From NCBI GenBank assembly GCA_009760855.2, contig WPIO01000005.1:11820001-11884000 (forward strand): DNA of 64,000 nt. The letters run 5' to 3'. The DNA is from Cristatella mucedo. Its lineage: Eukaryota; Bryozoa; Phylactolaemata; Cristatellidae. The notes under the pieces are model-generated. The model was not told the origin of the DNA. It searched no databases and saw only the letters and a program-made list of their open reading frames with translations. Both the position numbers and the translations under genes were made by a program. Each line of letters begins with the position of its first letter. Positions within the stretch are counted from its first letter, which is position 1. This document shows positions 42,950 through 54,566 of the stretch, piece after piece.

Positions 42950-44261
42950 TTTGCTCGATCTTTTGGCAGCTTTTGATCCCATCGATCCCAAAGTTCTTCA
43001 AGAGCGCCTCTAGTCTCGCCTGGGCTTCACTGGTACTTTTCTGCAGTAGCTCAGGTCCTATCTCAGTGGGAGACTCCAGAGTATTGACGTGAATGGACAA
43101 AGATCATCTGGAGTACCTCTGAAATATGGCGTACCTCAGGGCTCCGTGCTGGGTCCGGTTCTTTTCACGGTTAATGCTCTCCCTCTTGCTGATGTGATTG
43201 CCAAGCACAATCTAGGCTTTCACTTCTATGCGGATGACACTCAGTTGTACCTTTGCTTTGATCCCTCCCAGCCTTCGAGCACCTCAAATTCTCTCAACTC
43301 ACTTGCTGCATGTATTGATGGCATCCGCACATGGATGGCAGCAAATTTTCTAACTAAATTATGATAAAACTAACTTGCTAGTTATGGGCAAACCAAGTGT
43401 GATTCACAAATTGAAAAGACTGAAGCTCAAAATTGGCTCTGCCAGCATATCTCCAGTTGAATCAGCTCGAAATCTATGTGTTATATTCCAAAGCGACCAC
43501 TCGTTAGACGACCATATCCGCTCCACAGTCAAATCTGCCTATTTTCAGCTACATAACATTGCTAAAATTCGGGCTTGTTTAGATAAGGATACCACATCTA
43601 AGTTGGTCCATGCATTCGTGACATCTCGCCTCAACTTCAGCAACTCAATGCTCGCTGGCCTACCGGCATGGGCGATCAGGCGATTGCAGCTGGTGCAAAA
43701 CTCTGCACCTACGCTTGTCTGTCGTGAGCTTCGCAGTTGCTACATTACTCCACTTTTCGCCGACCTGCACTGGCTACCAGTCAAGCAACGGATCGAATTC
43801 AAGGTTTTGTCACTCACTTTTTGGTCACTTCATTCTTTGGCTCCAGCCTATCTCTCAGATATACTCCCCCACCAGGCCAAGCATAGTACCACCCGCTTTT
43901 CGGAATCCAACAGTCTACAAATACCCCATACAAACCTCAAATCCTTTGGAGACCGTGCATTTAGTGCGTATGCTCCCAAAGCCTGGAACTCCCTCCCGAC
44001 TTGCGTCAGAACATCCCATGACTTGACCACGTTTAAAAAGAAATGAAAATACGCCTATTTAGGACAGCATTTAGTTTGTCCCTGTGATTCGTCCTTGATG
44101 TGCTTATGCATGCTGACACTGTGCATGCTGCCACTAACCACATTTGCATGCTGACCCTGTGCATGTCACCCCTAACCATGTTATTCATTTTGTTTGTTTA
44201 TCAAGCACGAGTTTACTCACTATTTCAATCGCATTTCCCTTTGCCGCAAATGTAAAGCGCC

Positions 44262-44343
<82 letters not shown>

Positions 44344-44398
44344 AAGTTCTCTGAGGGCGCTTTATCAAGTGCATTATTATTATTATTAATATTATTCC
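42950..44398 (+). mobile_element. LINE-A copy including the RT catalytic region
   Basis: Longer than most copies. Starts in RT palm text (LLDLLAAFDPIDPKVLQERL), then [40 protein letters not shown] (catalytic YADD), a frame change near 43362, then a 223-codon frame (43375-44046) through HYITPLFADLHWLPVKQRIE-like text to WNSLPTCVRTSHDLTTFKKK. The 3' UTR holds a GA expansion (44262-44341) and ends in ATT repeats. No endonuclease domain is present. Confidence 0.9.
44262..44341. repeat. (GA)n microsatellite inside the LINE-A 3' end
   Basis: Forty GA units lie exactly where other LINE-A copies read GCGCCTAGAAAGAGATTGAG, flanked by GCGCCTAGAGAG on one side and ATCAAGTTCTCTGAGGGCGC on the other. Confidence 0.97.
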
Positions 44399-44445
44399 AC
44401 TCTAAGGCAAGGGGCAATTGCTTCCTGCTCAACCTCTGGCGCCAC

Positions 44446-44996
44446 TTCAGATAATAAAAATAATAGTACATTTGATTTAGCGCCGTGAGAGAACTCGATC
44501 TCTTTCTAGGGACTCTACATTTGCTGCAAGGAAGCATGATCGAATGACTGGTGCTAACATCCTCAATGACTGCCAGCATATAACATGGTTAGGGGTGACA
44601 CGCACACGGTCAGCATGCAAGTATGGTTACTGGCAGCATGCACAGTGTCAGCTCGCATAAGGACGTAAAGAGCAAAGCACACAGACGCACTAAATGCTGT
44701 GATAGGTAGACGTGTTTTTAGTTTCTTCTTAAATTTGGTTTTTATGTCAGGGGATTTCGTGATGTAAGTCGGAACTGAGTTCCAGGCTTTGGGAGAATAT
44801 TAACTAAAGGCATGGTCTCCGAAGGATTTGACGTTCTTATGAGGTTTAGGTAAATGATTATATTCCGAAAAGTGGGTGGTACGATTCTTAGCCTGGTGGG
44901 GGAGTAGATCTGATAGATGGGCTGGAGCCAAACAATGATTGACTGGGAGCCAGTGCCGGTCGGCGAGAAGTGGTGTGGTGTGGCAGTGTAATATAA
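44446..44996 (-). mobile_element. LINE-A copy, cut by LINE-B
   Basis: ATTTGATTTAGCGCCGTGAG tail, then - strand coding remnants (LAPAHLSDLLPHQAKNRTTH, FGDHAFS) with stops and indels. Ends at GGTGTGGTGTGGCAG; matching LINE-A text resumes at about 45439. Confidence 0.75.
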
Positions 44997-45438
44997 TGTA
45001 TCGCCGTCTGTAACTCTGCGAAGCCACAAAGACTATATGGGTGTTACGCAGGGGAGTTTTGTATAGCGCACCTACAGCATAAGCGGCTTTCGGTGCACAT
45101 TCGGTAGCAAAAAGACTTAATGTCACGCAAGAAAGAGAGAGTTTGAAGTATAGCAGAGTCAGGAGAGCAGTTGAAGTAGTCCGTAGCATGGAAGTAGCAG
45201 CTCAGGACTGCTGGAAAGGATCTGCCATAGTCGGCAGCAGTAGAGTAATTGTCGTTGCCTAAGAATCGTGGATGCGAGTTCCGCAGTCTAGGATCTGCAG
45301 AGCTAAAGCTTTTGTCGCCAACAGTCTTTAAGCGGAGGAATGGAGCAGCTAATGTATCGTTCATACAGGACCTGAGGGCACAAGGAACCTGAAACTGGTG
45401 CAACCTTTCAGCTAGTTATAAAGGAGCCTAGTCGTGGC
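44997..45438 (-). mobile_element. LINE-B copy inserted in LINE-A
   Basis: Degenerate GTAAT tail, TATGGGTGTTACGCAG, then a 119-codon - frame: SCMNDTLAAPFLRLKTVGDK, SADPRLRNSHPRFLGNDNYS and CYFHATDYFNCSPDSAILQT. 5'-truncated at about 45438, where TGCAGAGTTTTGCACAAGCT of the host LINE-A follows. Confidence 0.82.
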
Positions 45439-45479
45439 TTGCAGAGTTTTGCACAAGCTGTAAGCGCCTTTCTCAAGAC

Positions 45480-47520
45480 TTAACTGTCAGCTGTCTGCCT
45501 ACAAGGTCTCAAGAAAATAAACTGAGAAGTTTGCACGGCCCACTACTGAAAGGACCACTCATCAACCCCACCCATTTGTAGGATTACATTTGAAGCTCAA
45601 TTTCTCAGAAAATCCTCCCTCTGCCAAATTCCGTGAAATTTAGCAAGTAAACTTTGCTTACAGTGCTGTGTACTCACTACCTTTATTAGAGGTTCACACA
45701 GCTTATTTATGGTGTATGGTGGATTGCATTCGATTCGCTGGACTCTGGCATCTATGAGTTCCGCGACTCATGCTGGGACCCTTTGTCGTGACTCTTCGCA
45801 CGAAATAGAAGTAACGAGATGCTGTGATGATGGTTAACGAAATCTCTCAGGTCAAATTTAGGCTTTGCTTGCATGTGTCTAAATATGGCACATTCAACGG
45901 CTTGGGCATGACAGATTCTTGATTAAAGTATTGAGAACCTGAGCCACGACTGAGTTGGCGTTCTCAACCAATAAACCCAACAGTGGAAGTAGTTGAAAGC
46001 CAGACTCAACTAGTCAAACTAGGCAGCGAGAGCCTTGTCACTAAAAGTGACTCAATAGTTATTTCTAACTTGGAGGAACACATATTTTCATCGATCAGTT
46101 TTAAAATTTTGAGCAATAACCTACGGGCATATTTCAAACGTGGACAAATTAGTGCTCTGCTTTGCACCAATTGGCCTCCAGGACCTTCGGAGGAGACATA
46201 AACGTACATGCCTCAAACCATTTGTATAACCGTGAGAGAACTAAGTTCTATGTACAAACTTTATATATGACTAAAACCATAACTTACTCTCTCATTTTTT
46301 CTTTTCTCTTCTCGTACTATACATCCAACTTTGAGTTAAATCAAGTTTCAGCATGAGAAGAAAAGAAAACACGTGCGAGTTAAGTACGTAGCGGCAAGTA
46401 TCTCACCATTCAGGCTCCACAAGTTTTCAACTGCAAGAGGCTCCAACTCAAGACTTCCCGGTATGTCTTAAACTGACTTGATAGGTAGCAATAGCAATTG
46501 GACGATCAAATATGCTACAAGTAAATATAAATACTTAAATCACAAGCGTGTGTAGGTGCTGTAATACTAATGCAACCAGAAGAAACGTTAATCTAGAAAA
46601 GAAGATGTAATGACCGTGTCGTGTGCAATAGGTAGGACGTGTGTGCATTGTTTTTTTAATTATTGCTCGGACGATCTTTTGGCTTAGATTTTTGTTTAAG
46701 CGTTTTACTTTCGTGGATTCATTTTCCTACCATTGCGTCTATGCACAGACGTAGTGGTAGAAAAAGCCACCCGACACTATGGTAGGACTTTGCACCAGAT
46801 TCGTACTATGCTTTGAAGAGATTTTTCTGTTAGAACATCTGGCTCAGAGATCTATTCAGTTTAAAATCTCTAGCCTAACACGTCCATGTCAGAGAAAAGT
46901 AATACCATCCTGTTTGCTACTTTGCTAAGAACAGCTTCTCTCCATTCTGTGCATTTTTAGTTACACAAATCGGTAAACATTGACCGTCTTTGGCCAGTGC
47001 GTGTTGAAATTTCAGAGTCTTCCTGCTATAGAACTCTAAAGCTGGCAATAGCTTGTTGCCATTTTTATTAGACATGACGGCATGAGGCTCAATTGTGGAC
47101 TGACCGGCTGGCGGCACTTTTTTAATAAAGAGAGCTGAGAAGAATGCATGTCAGCAACAGATACGACGGCTGGAGTATGCAATAGCATGAGATCAGATTA
47201 GAGTCATTGTAAGAAGAACAAACATCGCTACGTTAGACGACAAAGTAATAGTAGGTATGCTAGATAATGTGAGATCAAAGCAACATCCAAAAGCTAGGAC
47301 CAATACAAGAGGCACACCTAGAGTTAAGCCAAGCAGAGGCCAAATCTTGAAATATGTGGATAGCCAATCTTCAGAGAGCTGAAAGGGCATGTAAGATGGC
47401 CATCCTCATGGAAAGCCCTTGTAGAAAGCTCCGTAGAGAGATTAAGGGCCCGCTGGCAATCCTTCGGTACCCTGATGGCCAGCACTTGTGCATGCACACC
47501 TTCTCAATCGTACCGGTGTA
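45480..47520. other. Unassigned sequence (about 2 kb)
   Basis: No supported gene. The - frame at 46917-47117 is protein-like (MSNKNGNKLLPALEFYSRKT) and that at 47193-47390 has two hydrophobic segments, but neither has a family match or splice context, so they are not called. Confidence 0.4.
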
Positions 47521-47524
47521 GAAA

Positions 47525-47690
47525 GTATTAGCTGATTTAGCAGTCTCTTTTTTACAGCAGCAGAAGAGCCTTAGCGGATATCCCCGTCGCTTGCAGTTGG
47601 CAATCAAAGATTGCCCACAGCAGAATTCGAAACCTCTACCTTGGTAGTAAAGTGCGAGCACCTTACCTCCTGGGCTATTATGATTCACTA
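47525..47690 (-). mobile_element. SINE-2 copy
   Basis: On -: AATAGCCCAGGAGGTAAGG head, AGGTTTCGAATTCTGCTG B-box region, GCGATCC-type junction reading GGGCAATCTTTGATTGCC, then CTAAGGCTCTTCTGCTGCTG and GACTGCTAAATCAGC. Confidence 0.7.
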
Positions 47691-47738
47691 GAGAGCTTTT
47701 AAAACTTATTTAATGCAGTTTAATATGAACTAATATGT

Positions 47739-48988
47739 ATGTATCTCCGTCTGTAAGATCACAAAGCCACAAAGACTATGTAGGTGTTACGCAGGAGAGT
47801 TTTGTATAGCGAACTCACAGCCTAAGCGGCTTTTGGCACGCACTCGGTAGCCAACAGATTTCATCTCACGCAACAAAGAGAGAGTGCGAAGCATAGCAGA
47901 GTCGGGAGAGCAGTTGAGGTATTGAGTAGCGTGGAAGTAGCAGCTCAGGACTGCTCGAAAGGATCGGCCATAGTCGGCAGCAGGAGAGCAGCTGTCGTTG
48001 CGTAAGAATCGTGGAAGCGAGTTCCACAGTCTAGGACCTGCAGAACTAATGCTTCTGTCGCTAACGGTCTTAAAGTGGAGGAACGGAACAGCTAATTTAT
48101 TATCCATACAGGATCTGAGGGCGCGAGCAGGCTGAACTGGTGCAGCAGTTCAGCTAGGTAGGAAGGAGCCAAGGCGTGGCAGGCCTTGTGGGTCAGCATA
48201 AGAACTTGGGTCTGTATCCGCTGATCAAACGACATCCATCCTTGCTCTTTTAGCAAAAAAGACACATGGTCAAACCTCTGGGATTTTCAAACTAGCCCTG
48301 GAGCCAAAGTCATAGCAATCTGCAGTGCAATTAATTGCTTTTTTTAGCAGCACAGCCAAAAGGAAATTAAAAGAATCAAGCCGTGGCAGAACTAAGAAGC
48401 TATTATTTTTTTCAAGCTACCGCGGAAGACAGCTCCTAATCCGAGAGAGGGATCGGACGTGATATCTAGCTGCAGAAGCAGTCTTCAGAGTGAGGCTTTT
48501 AAAGTTTATGCAGTTGTCGAAAACGACACCTAAATTTCTAGCACCTGGTGATGGTCGCACACTAGCATCATCTATTAGAAGAGCAAAGCCTTCTAATCCA
48601 GCTACACGCTTAGGGTGTCCTATGACCACCAGTTCAGTTTTATCGTCATTTAGTTTCAAGAAATTTCCCGACATTCAGGATCAAATGTCGGCAAGGCAAG
48701 CATTCAGTTTATTAGTTGCTGCAGCAGTTTCCGACGGTTTGAATGACAAATACAGCTGAGTATCATCAGCATAAAAGTGAGATCCTATTCCATGGGCCTT
48801 AATTACTTTTCTCAGTGGTTGAGTATAAATGGAGAGTAGCAAGGGACCGAGGACGGACCCTTGAGGGACTCCACACGTCACCGGTCTCGTGGGTGAGACC
48901 TGATCCCTACACGACACACGGATTGAGCAATCAGACAAGTACGAGTTAAACCTATGAATACGGCCTAAAGTTCTCTCATGAGAAAAGT
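47739..48988 (-). mobile_element. LINE-B copy including the RT catalytic region
   Basis: The longest LINE-B here. The - frame at 48681-49055 carries RPVTCGVPQGSVLGPLLLSI and [20 protein letters not shown] (catalytic YADD). Then follow MSGNFLKLNDDKTELVVIGH, PSPGARNLGVVFDNCINFKS and, further on, LRLRFLRND-type C-terminal text to CEFAIQNSPA. Several frame changes near 48420 and 48120 make it inactive. Confidence 0.88.
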
Positions 48989-49044
48989 GAAAAGTGATCG
49001 CTGAAATAGTTGCTGATGAATAATAAGGCCTCATCATTAATTTG

Positions 49045-49300
49045 TTCGATTGCACTCAAAGCCTGGAACTCATCCCGACTGACTGACGTTTGGACATTCT
49101 CTGTCTTGACGACATCTAAAAAGAAGCTGAAACGTACTTGCTCCTCCATTTGCATTGCTTCCTCCATTGCATTTTCTTGGTCAGCAAGAAATTTCTTGTT
49201 CGCGCTCATGAGGGCTGAAACTGTCCAAGTTATTACTAACCAATTGATATTCTTACTTTACAGAACATGCAAAGTGCCTGGAAAGAGAGTTCCATATTCC
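49045..49300 (+). mobile_element. LINE-A 3' remnant
   Basis: CTCAAAGCCTGGAACTC, GACGACATCTAAAAAGAAGC and TGCAAAGTGCCTGGAAAGAG are decayed LINE-A C-terminal and 3' words. Confidence 0.5.
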
Positions 49301-49317
49301 AACACACGTAATTATTG

Positions 49318-49450
49318 CCGAGCTGGTTTGCTCTAGCGGTTAAGGTGCGCGCTCCGACCAAGGTTGGACTGAGGTCGTGGGCTCGAGCCCCGAGGCATAT
49401 GTGAAGCGCCTGAATAGAGATTAAGTTCTCTTGGGGCGCTATCTAAATGA
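49318..49450 (+). mobile_element. SINE-1 copy, near full length
   Basis: GCCGAGCTGGTTTGCTCTAG, CGGTTAAGGTGCGCGCTCC (tRNA-like head and A box), GGTCGTGGGCTCGAGCCCCG (B-box region), CATATGTGAAGCGCCTGAAT and AGAGATTAAGTTCTCTTGGG, then GCGCTAT and AAATGAATTA. The last 45 bases are close to the LINE-A 3' end. Confidence 0.8.
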
Positions 49451-49452
49451 AT

Positions 49453-49455
<3 letters not shown>

Positions 49456-49529
<74 letters not shown>

Positions 49530-49612
49530 GCACACACGCGCACACACAAACACAAACAGCCATACTCACACCCACATATATGGGTATATATATATATATA
49601 TATATATATAGT
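49456..49612. repeat. (TA)n microsatellites behind SINE-1
   Basis: TA run 49456-49526, a CA/CG-type stretch, then a second TA run at about 49586-49610. The first run directly extends the SINE-1 tail. Confidence 0.95.
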
Positions 49613-49699
49613 GGATACAAAAGTAAGTATTTGTACAATTATATATACAAATATTTATCTGTCAATAAATATCTATGCTTCCGACTATCTTTAGGTCCA

Positions 49700-50637
49700 C
49701 AGTAGCCAAATCTAAGCCATGGATAACAAGTGGATATTATGCTAAAGCTGTTTCTACTGGCTCAAATGCTTTGAGACCATTGACGTGCATCCATAAATAG
49801 CATTTTTCATCTCGTATCAAAGAAAAAATAGATAAACATTGCTGAAGTAGGGAGGAGGAGAGAGCTTCTGAAGTACATAGAATGGAAGTAACATAATAGG
49901 GTGATTAGAAAATAAATAGTAAAATTAGCCAAAAGAAATGAGCAATCGTCGTTCATAAGAATTTTACGAGCACCCCTCTTCAAATTCACATATGCGGACG
50001 GACCAAGTAATTGCTTCCCCAGAGAATCTTCTATAGTGCAATTGCAGTCTAAGCTACTTTCGTGCACTACCGATGATCCGAAACAGCATACACTTTATGC
50101 AGCAAAGCTAGAGACAGATGGCTAAATATGTGCATAGTAGCCTAAGAAGTAGCACTTAGTTGTAGGAACAGTGAGACTGGAAACCTGTGGCAGGAAGATT
50201 GTCAGTAAAGCTGAAGATGAATAGTGGAGGTGATTTACGTAGTCTAGGATACGCAGATCAAATGCTGCAATTTCTAATGCTCTCATCTTCGCTTTAGTTC
50301 GGCAAACTCCTAAGGCCCACGAGACTCTGCAAGCGGCTGAGCTGAGAATCTTAAGGGAATGTATACAGGTTTTGGTTCAGGAAGTCAGGCACGAATATCT
50401 TGGCCCGCGTCTCTCCACTCTATGGTTACAGAATTGGTCTCTTAATGTGTTGCACATGCAGTATGCTGATGGAAAACTGTCAACACTTGTACTAATAATG
50501 ACAGGATAAAGTACTTGCTGCACTGCGTCGGTGTGAGCCTATTAGGAGCAGAAGCAGGAGCAGCAGTACCACTGCCCCAAGGAGTCGGAATTTGACAGGA
50601 GCGCGATCTTAGGCTTAATGTTATTCAAGCCTCATGA
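49700..50637. other. Unassigned sequence with faint LINE-like words
   Basis: Contains weakly LINE-like text (ACGTAGTCTAGGATACGCAG) near 50235 but no copy that can be delimited. No gene supported. Confidence 0.35.
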
Positions 50638-51267
50638 CTACCATTTTTTTGTTGGCTGCATCACCGTATTAAGAAATCCATCAAAGAATAATTGGACCAC
50701 GTGTATGCTAGAATAAATGCTGCTGCTAGAATAATATGTGGCTGCTCCCACGCATTGGCTTCTGAGAACAAGTGAAGTGCTTCCACGCATTGGCTTCTGA
50801 GAACAAGTGAAGTAGAGTGTCCTTCGAGAGTACATAGAGTATCCTTCTGTGGCCGAGGTTACCAGGAAATGTGAGTGCCGGTCATCCTTTGTGGCCAAAC
50901 TGCAACGTGCACAGGCATCTTTTGGAATCTTTCTGATATCTGTCGGCAGCTTCTGTTTAAGCAGTAACGTGATGCACGCATCTCTCAAGATGACGAAAAA
51001 TCCCGGATCACGTGAGGCATTGTCAAAAAACCCTTTTGCATTGAAGACAATTTTAGTGTCTCCATGAAAGGGGTTTTGCTGCAGTGGCTGCAGGCTCATG
51101 GCTGGTTCCACACTGCCGTATTGCAGGATGCTACCGATTGGCTGGCAGCTGTCGCCAAGATAGACCCACAAAGCACTGCACAGCTTCTGGCAGCCAATAG
51201 ACAAATTTACTGTAAATGTGTTCTCAGCACCGGCCTTAAGCCCAAAGCCCGCCTTCCTCCTACACAT
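50638..51267 (-). CDS. Uncharacterised 209-codon open frame (doubtful)
   Basis: From an ATG at 51267 to a stop at 50638. The product is mixed in composition, with several Cys (CARCSLATKDD) and no domain that I recognise, no signal peptide and no TM segment. It is one of the longest open frames in the window that does not belong to a retroelement. Against it: a 35-base tandem duplication (50748/50783) is read in two different frames within the ORF, which suggests no selection on that part. It may be a chance frame or an unrecognised decayed element. Confidence 0.2.
   Translation of the reverse strand: MCRRKAGFGLKAGAENTFTVNLSIGCQKLCSALWVYLGDSCQPIGSILQYGSVEPAMSLQPLQQNPFHGDTKIVFNAKGFFDNASRDPGFFVILRDACITLLLKQKLPTDIRKIPKDACARCSLATKDDRHSHFLVTSATEGYSMYSRRTLYFTCSQKPMRGSTSLVLRSQCVGAATYYSSSSIYSSIHVVQLFFDGFLNTVMQPTKKW
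50748..50817. repeat. 35-base tandem duplication
   Basis: CCACGCATTGGCTTCTGAGA plus ACAAGTGAAGT at 50748 is repeated at 50783 with one difference at the end of the shared block (GTG versus GTA). Confidence 0.9.
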
Positions 51268-51926
51268 CAAGTGATTTTATTTTGATGCTATTACTATTAG
51301 CATGAACGAATGGTTGCTCCAGTCGGCGTAGAAACCTCGTCGTTGGCAAGGACCCACGTTTGTGAATGCTGAAATCATCAATCCTCAATAAGCTGCCACT
51401 ATTTGATCTTAGTTTGCAATGCACTGTGGGTTAAAGAGCATCCTGAGGAAACTAAAGGCTATTTTGGTGTTTTGTATTCACCATGCAAAGCTGAGCCTCC
51501 GGCAGACCTGTATAATTATTTTGTGCAGAAACATGAGCTGTCTAATACAAGAGCAGTTCCATCAAGCAGGAGTACTTTCTACCTAAGCAGCAAACACTGC
51601 AAATCATAAGATGTGGGAGCTGGAGCACTCAAACATCATTTTTGAATGGTTCTGCAGTCTTAGCAAATTTGCAGAGCACCAAGTACAGAAGTGAGCAGCA
51701 AAATAAGTGCAATTAAAAAGCAAAACGTTTGACCTGAGCAGATCGTGATACTAGATACTAGCTGCTCCCCTGTTATTGGGCGAAGCACTGCCTAGGTGCA
51801 CCTGTGCCGGTGCACATGCACATGTACATGTCGACCCAGACCTCCTAGCTGCTACCTGCTTACACATGACCTGACTCTACAAAATGCTCGACAAACGTAG
51901 TTCCAGTGGGGCAGTTATCACGGTGA

Positions 51927-52042
<116 letters not shown>

Positions 52043-52119
52043 GGTAGCTAGCCTAAAATACTTGACTCCTCACTCAGAGGAGACAGAATCGAGACAAGTT
52101 TGGAGAATAGGTAATAATA

Positions 52120-52290
52120 ATAATTCTAATAATAATAATACACGATATAGCACCCTCAGAGAACTCAATCTCTCTCGAAGTATTCCATACGTGCTGCAAA
52201 GGAAATAACGATAATCATTGTACATTTTTAAATTTGTGAAGTGCCCTAAGAAAACTCAATCTCTTTCTAGGCACTTTACATTTTCTGTAA
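52120..52290 (-). mobile_element. Two LINE-A 3' tail fragments
   Basis: AAT repeat with GATATAGCACCCTCAGAGAA (52141-52200), then AAGTGCCCTAAGAAAACTCA and TCTTTCTAGGCACTTTACAT (52235-52280). Each repeats only the terminal LINE-A bases, in the same orientation as the larger copy that follows. Confidence 0.65.
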
Positions 52291-52317
52291 AGGAAGCATA
52301 GTCATATGGTTAGTGGT

Positions 52318-52920
52318 AGCACGCACAATAATAATACACTTGATAAAGCGCCCTCAGAGAACTCGATCTCTTTCTAGGCGCTTTACATTTGCTGCAAAGG
52401 AAACACGATCGAATTTTGAGTGGTATCATGCTTAATAAACCACATAAATAACATGGTTAGGGGTGACATGCACCGGGTCAGCATGCAAGTGTGGTTAGTG
52501 GCAGCATGCACAGTGTTAGCACGCATAAGCCCTAAAAGGACGAACCACAGGGACCCACTAAATGCTTTCATAAATAGGTGCGTTCTTAATTTCTTTTCAA
52601 ATGTGGTCAAGTCAGGGGATGTGATGCAAGTCGGAGTGAGTTCCAGACTGTGGGAGTATACGAACTAAATGCATGTTACCAAAGGGTTTGAGGTTTCTAC
52701 TTGGTATTGGTGAACACTTAGCTTCCGAAAAGCGGTTGGTACGATGCTTGGCCTGGTGGGGGATTAGATCTGATAAATAGGCTGGAGCCAAAGAATGAAG
52801 AAACTTTGCTTGACGGGTAGCCATGAATGTCGGCGAGAAGTGGTGTGATGTGGCGACTGCCACATTCACTACAGACAAGCGTAGCTGCAACAAAGCTTTC
52901 ATTGGCTAGGATACGTCTCG
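52318..52920 (-). mobile_element. LINE-A copy, 5'-truncated
   Basis: GATAAAGCGCCCTCAGAGAA tail, then - coding fragments TTFEKKLRTHLFMKAFSGSL, SLAPAYLSDLIPHQAKHRTN and SVVNVAVATSHHFSPTFMA-type frames with shifts. Ends near 52920. Confidence 0.8.
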
Positions 52921-52924
52921 AGAT

Positions 52925-53890
52925 ACGTCTCGCCGACTCCGGGTGATATTGCCCTAGTGTGGCCAATCCATGTCTGGCACGCACCGGTGCTGTCAGTGCC
53001 TGCCTTTATCTATCGACCCGAAGAGCAATCTGTTCTAGATGAGTGGTCTAATCCAGCAAGATGTCGCGTGGTTTATCGTCAGATCATCGATTTTATTTGC
53101 GAGCTGCCCACTATCGAATGATGCTATGCTCTCACACGAACCGGCCACACAAACCTAAGGCTAAGTGCTCTGGTGTACCAAAGACGCAGGCTGAAAGGAG
53201 AATTTCGTGCCAGCTCGATCGCCGTGCGGTGACTTTAACAACGTCTGGGTAGTCGGTGGCATAGGAAATCTATGCACGGTTAGCTGCTCTTTGAGCTAGT
53301 AGTCTAGCAGCAGACTTTTTCTTGAGTGCAGTTTAGTATTTGGTAGCTGGTAGGCCGCTGATTGTGCTGCCGGTCACTTACCCCTGGTCTAGCTGTAAGG
53401 AGACACGGCACGTGAATTGGCTTGGCAAAGGGCATCCACTGGAGTAGCTGTGGTCGATGCTGTGACCCTAGAGCCTGGCTGTATACGTGATGCGACTGGC
53501 TGCAGGGGGAAATTCCTGGTGCAGCCGAGGACCCCACCTGCATGGGGTCGGTACGAGTGCTGTATAAGATGATCCTGTTGCCTACTGTGACCGAGCTAAT
53601 ACATTGGGTCTACATACAATTTCACTGCAGTGGATATTGAGCCAAGCTACTACCGATTTCCTCATGGCAATCAGTCTTTTAGCTCAGCCGGCAGTAGCTG
53701 CCCAAGCGAGTAGCATATTCCAGACGAGGACAACAGGTTTCGTGGCCTGTGCAATAGTAAACACTGATATAGCATTCATAAGGATCCAGCACTGTCGCTT
53801 TTATGTGCAGAAGGTACAGGTGCGTTGTCGATCTTCACTACGATGTGCGAGTACACCTGAATGGACATGCACCTAGATGCACATGCATGT
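52925..53890. other. Unassigned sequence
   Basis: About 960 bases without a supported gene or repeat. I looked here for the missing N-terminal CaV2 exon and did not find one. Confidence 0.4.
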
Positions 53891-53895
53891 TTCCT

Positions 53896-53985
53896 TTGCA
53901 GCGTATGTAAAGCCCCTAGAAAGAGATTGAGTTCTCTGATGGCGCTTTATCAAGTGCATTATTATTATTATTATTATTATTATTA
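53896..53985 (+). mobile_element. LINE-A 3' tail only
   Basis: GTAAAGCCCCTAGAAAGAGA, TTGAGTTCTCTGATGGCGCT, TTATCAAGTGC and an ATT repeat of eight to nine units. Confidence 0.75.
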
Positions 53986-54566
53986 TGGATGGCCATGGCC
54001 AATCATGCGTGTATTGATACATAATATTGCAAAGTATATTGAAGTACCTGCAGGCAGATATTTCATTTACATATTCGTGTACATTGATTTGTTTTTAGCA
54101 TCATTCTTAACGTAGTAGCATTCCACAGAGTTAGTTTTATCTCAAGGCAATGGTGTCAGCATCCTTAGTAAGATGTTCAGTCGAAAGATAGGTGGTTTTT
54201 TATGGGCACAACTGTTAAGGGTACAACACCAGTATGAGTCTAGAAGCTGACTGGCTTCTCTGCAACGCTATTACAATCGTCTGCATTCCCTCTGTCGAAG
54301 GTAACTTTACTGAAACGTTTTTGATTCCTGAAAATAACTCGTAGCATTCTTAAATGCTACGGAGTATTCTCGAATGTCTGTTCGTCGGTGATAAGTGAAA
54401 CTTCATCCAGTTATTGAAGTCTTGAGGATTGCTTATAGCAGTGACTATTATTAAGGCTTCGTAAAAACCTCTTAGTTTGTATTTTGTGCACTTTGTTGCA
54501 TGAGATACAAAGATCTGTAAAGCCTTTACTTGCCAGCTTTTCACACCAGTCACGGTTCTGTTGCAG

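Noticed and set aside
46917..47390. Two adjacent - strand frames, one hydrophobic
   Set aside because: No family recognised, no splice link between them, lengths within chance expectation.
50230..50507. Open + frame (PKAHETLQAAELRILRECIQ) as an exon
   Set aside because: No family match and no convincing donor; the sequence before it carries LINE-like words. Treated as chance.
52925..54540. Missing first exon of the CaV2 gene with its start codon
   Set aside because: Read on + in all frames for the usual YNPIPVRQ-type text and for short invertebrate starts; nothing convincing found.
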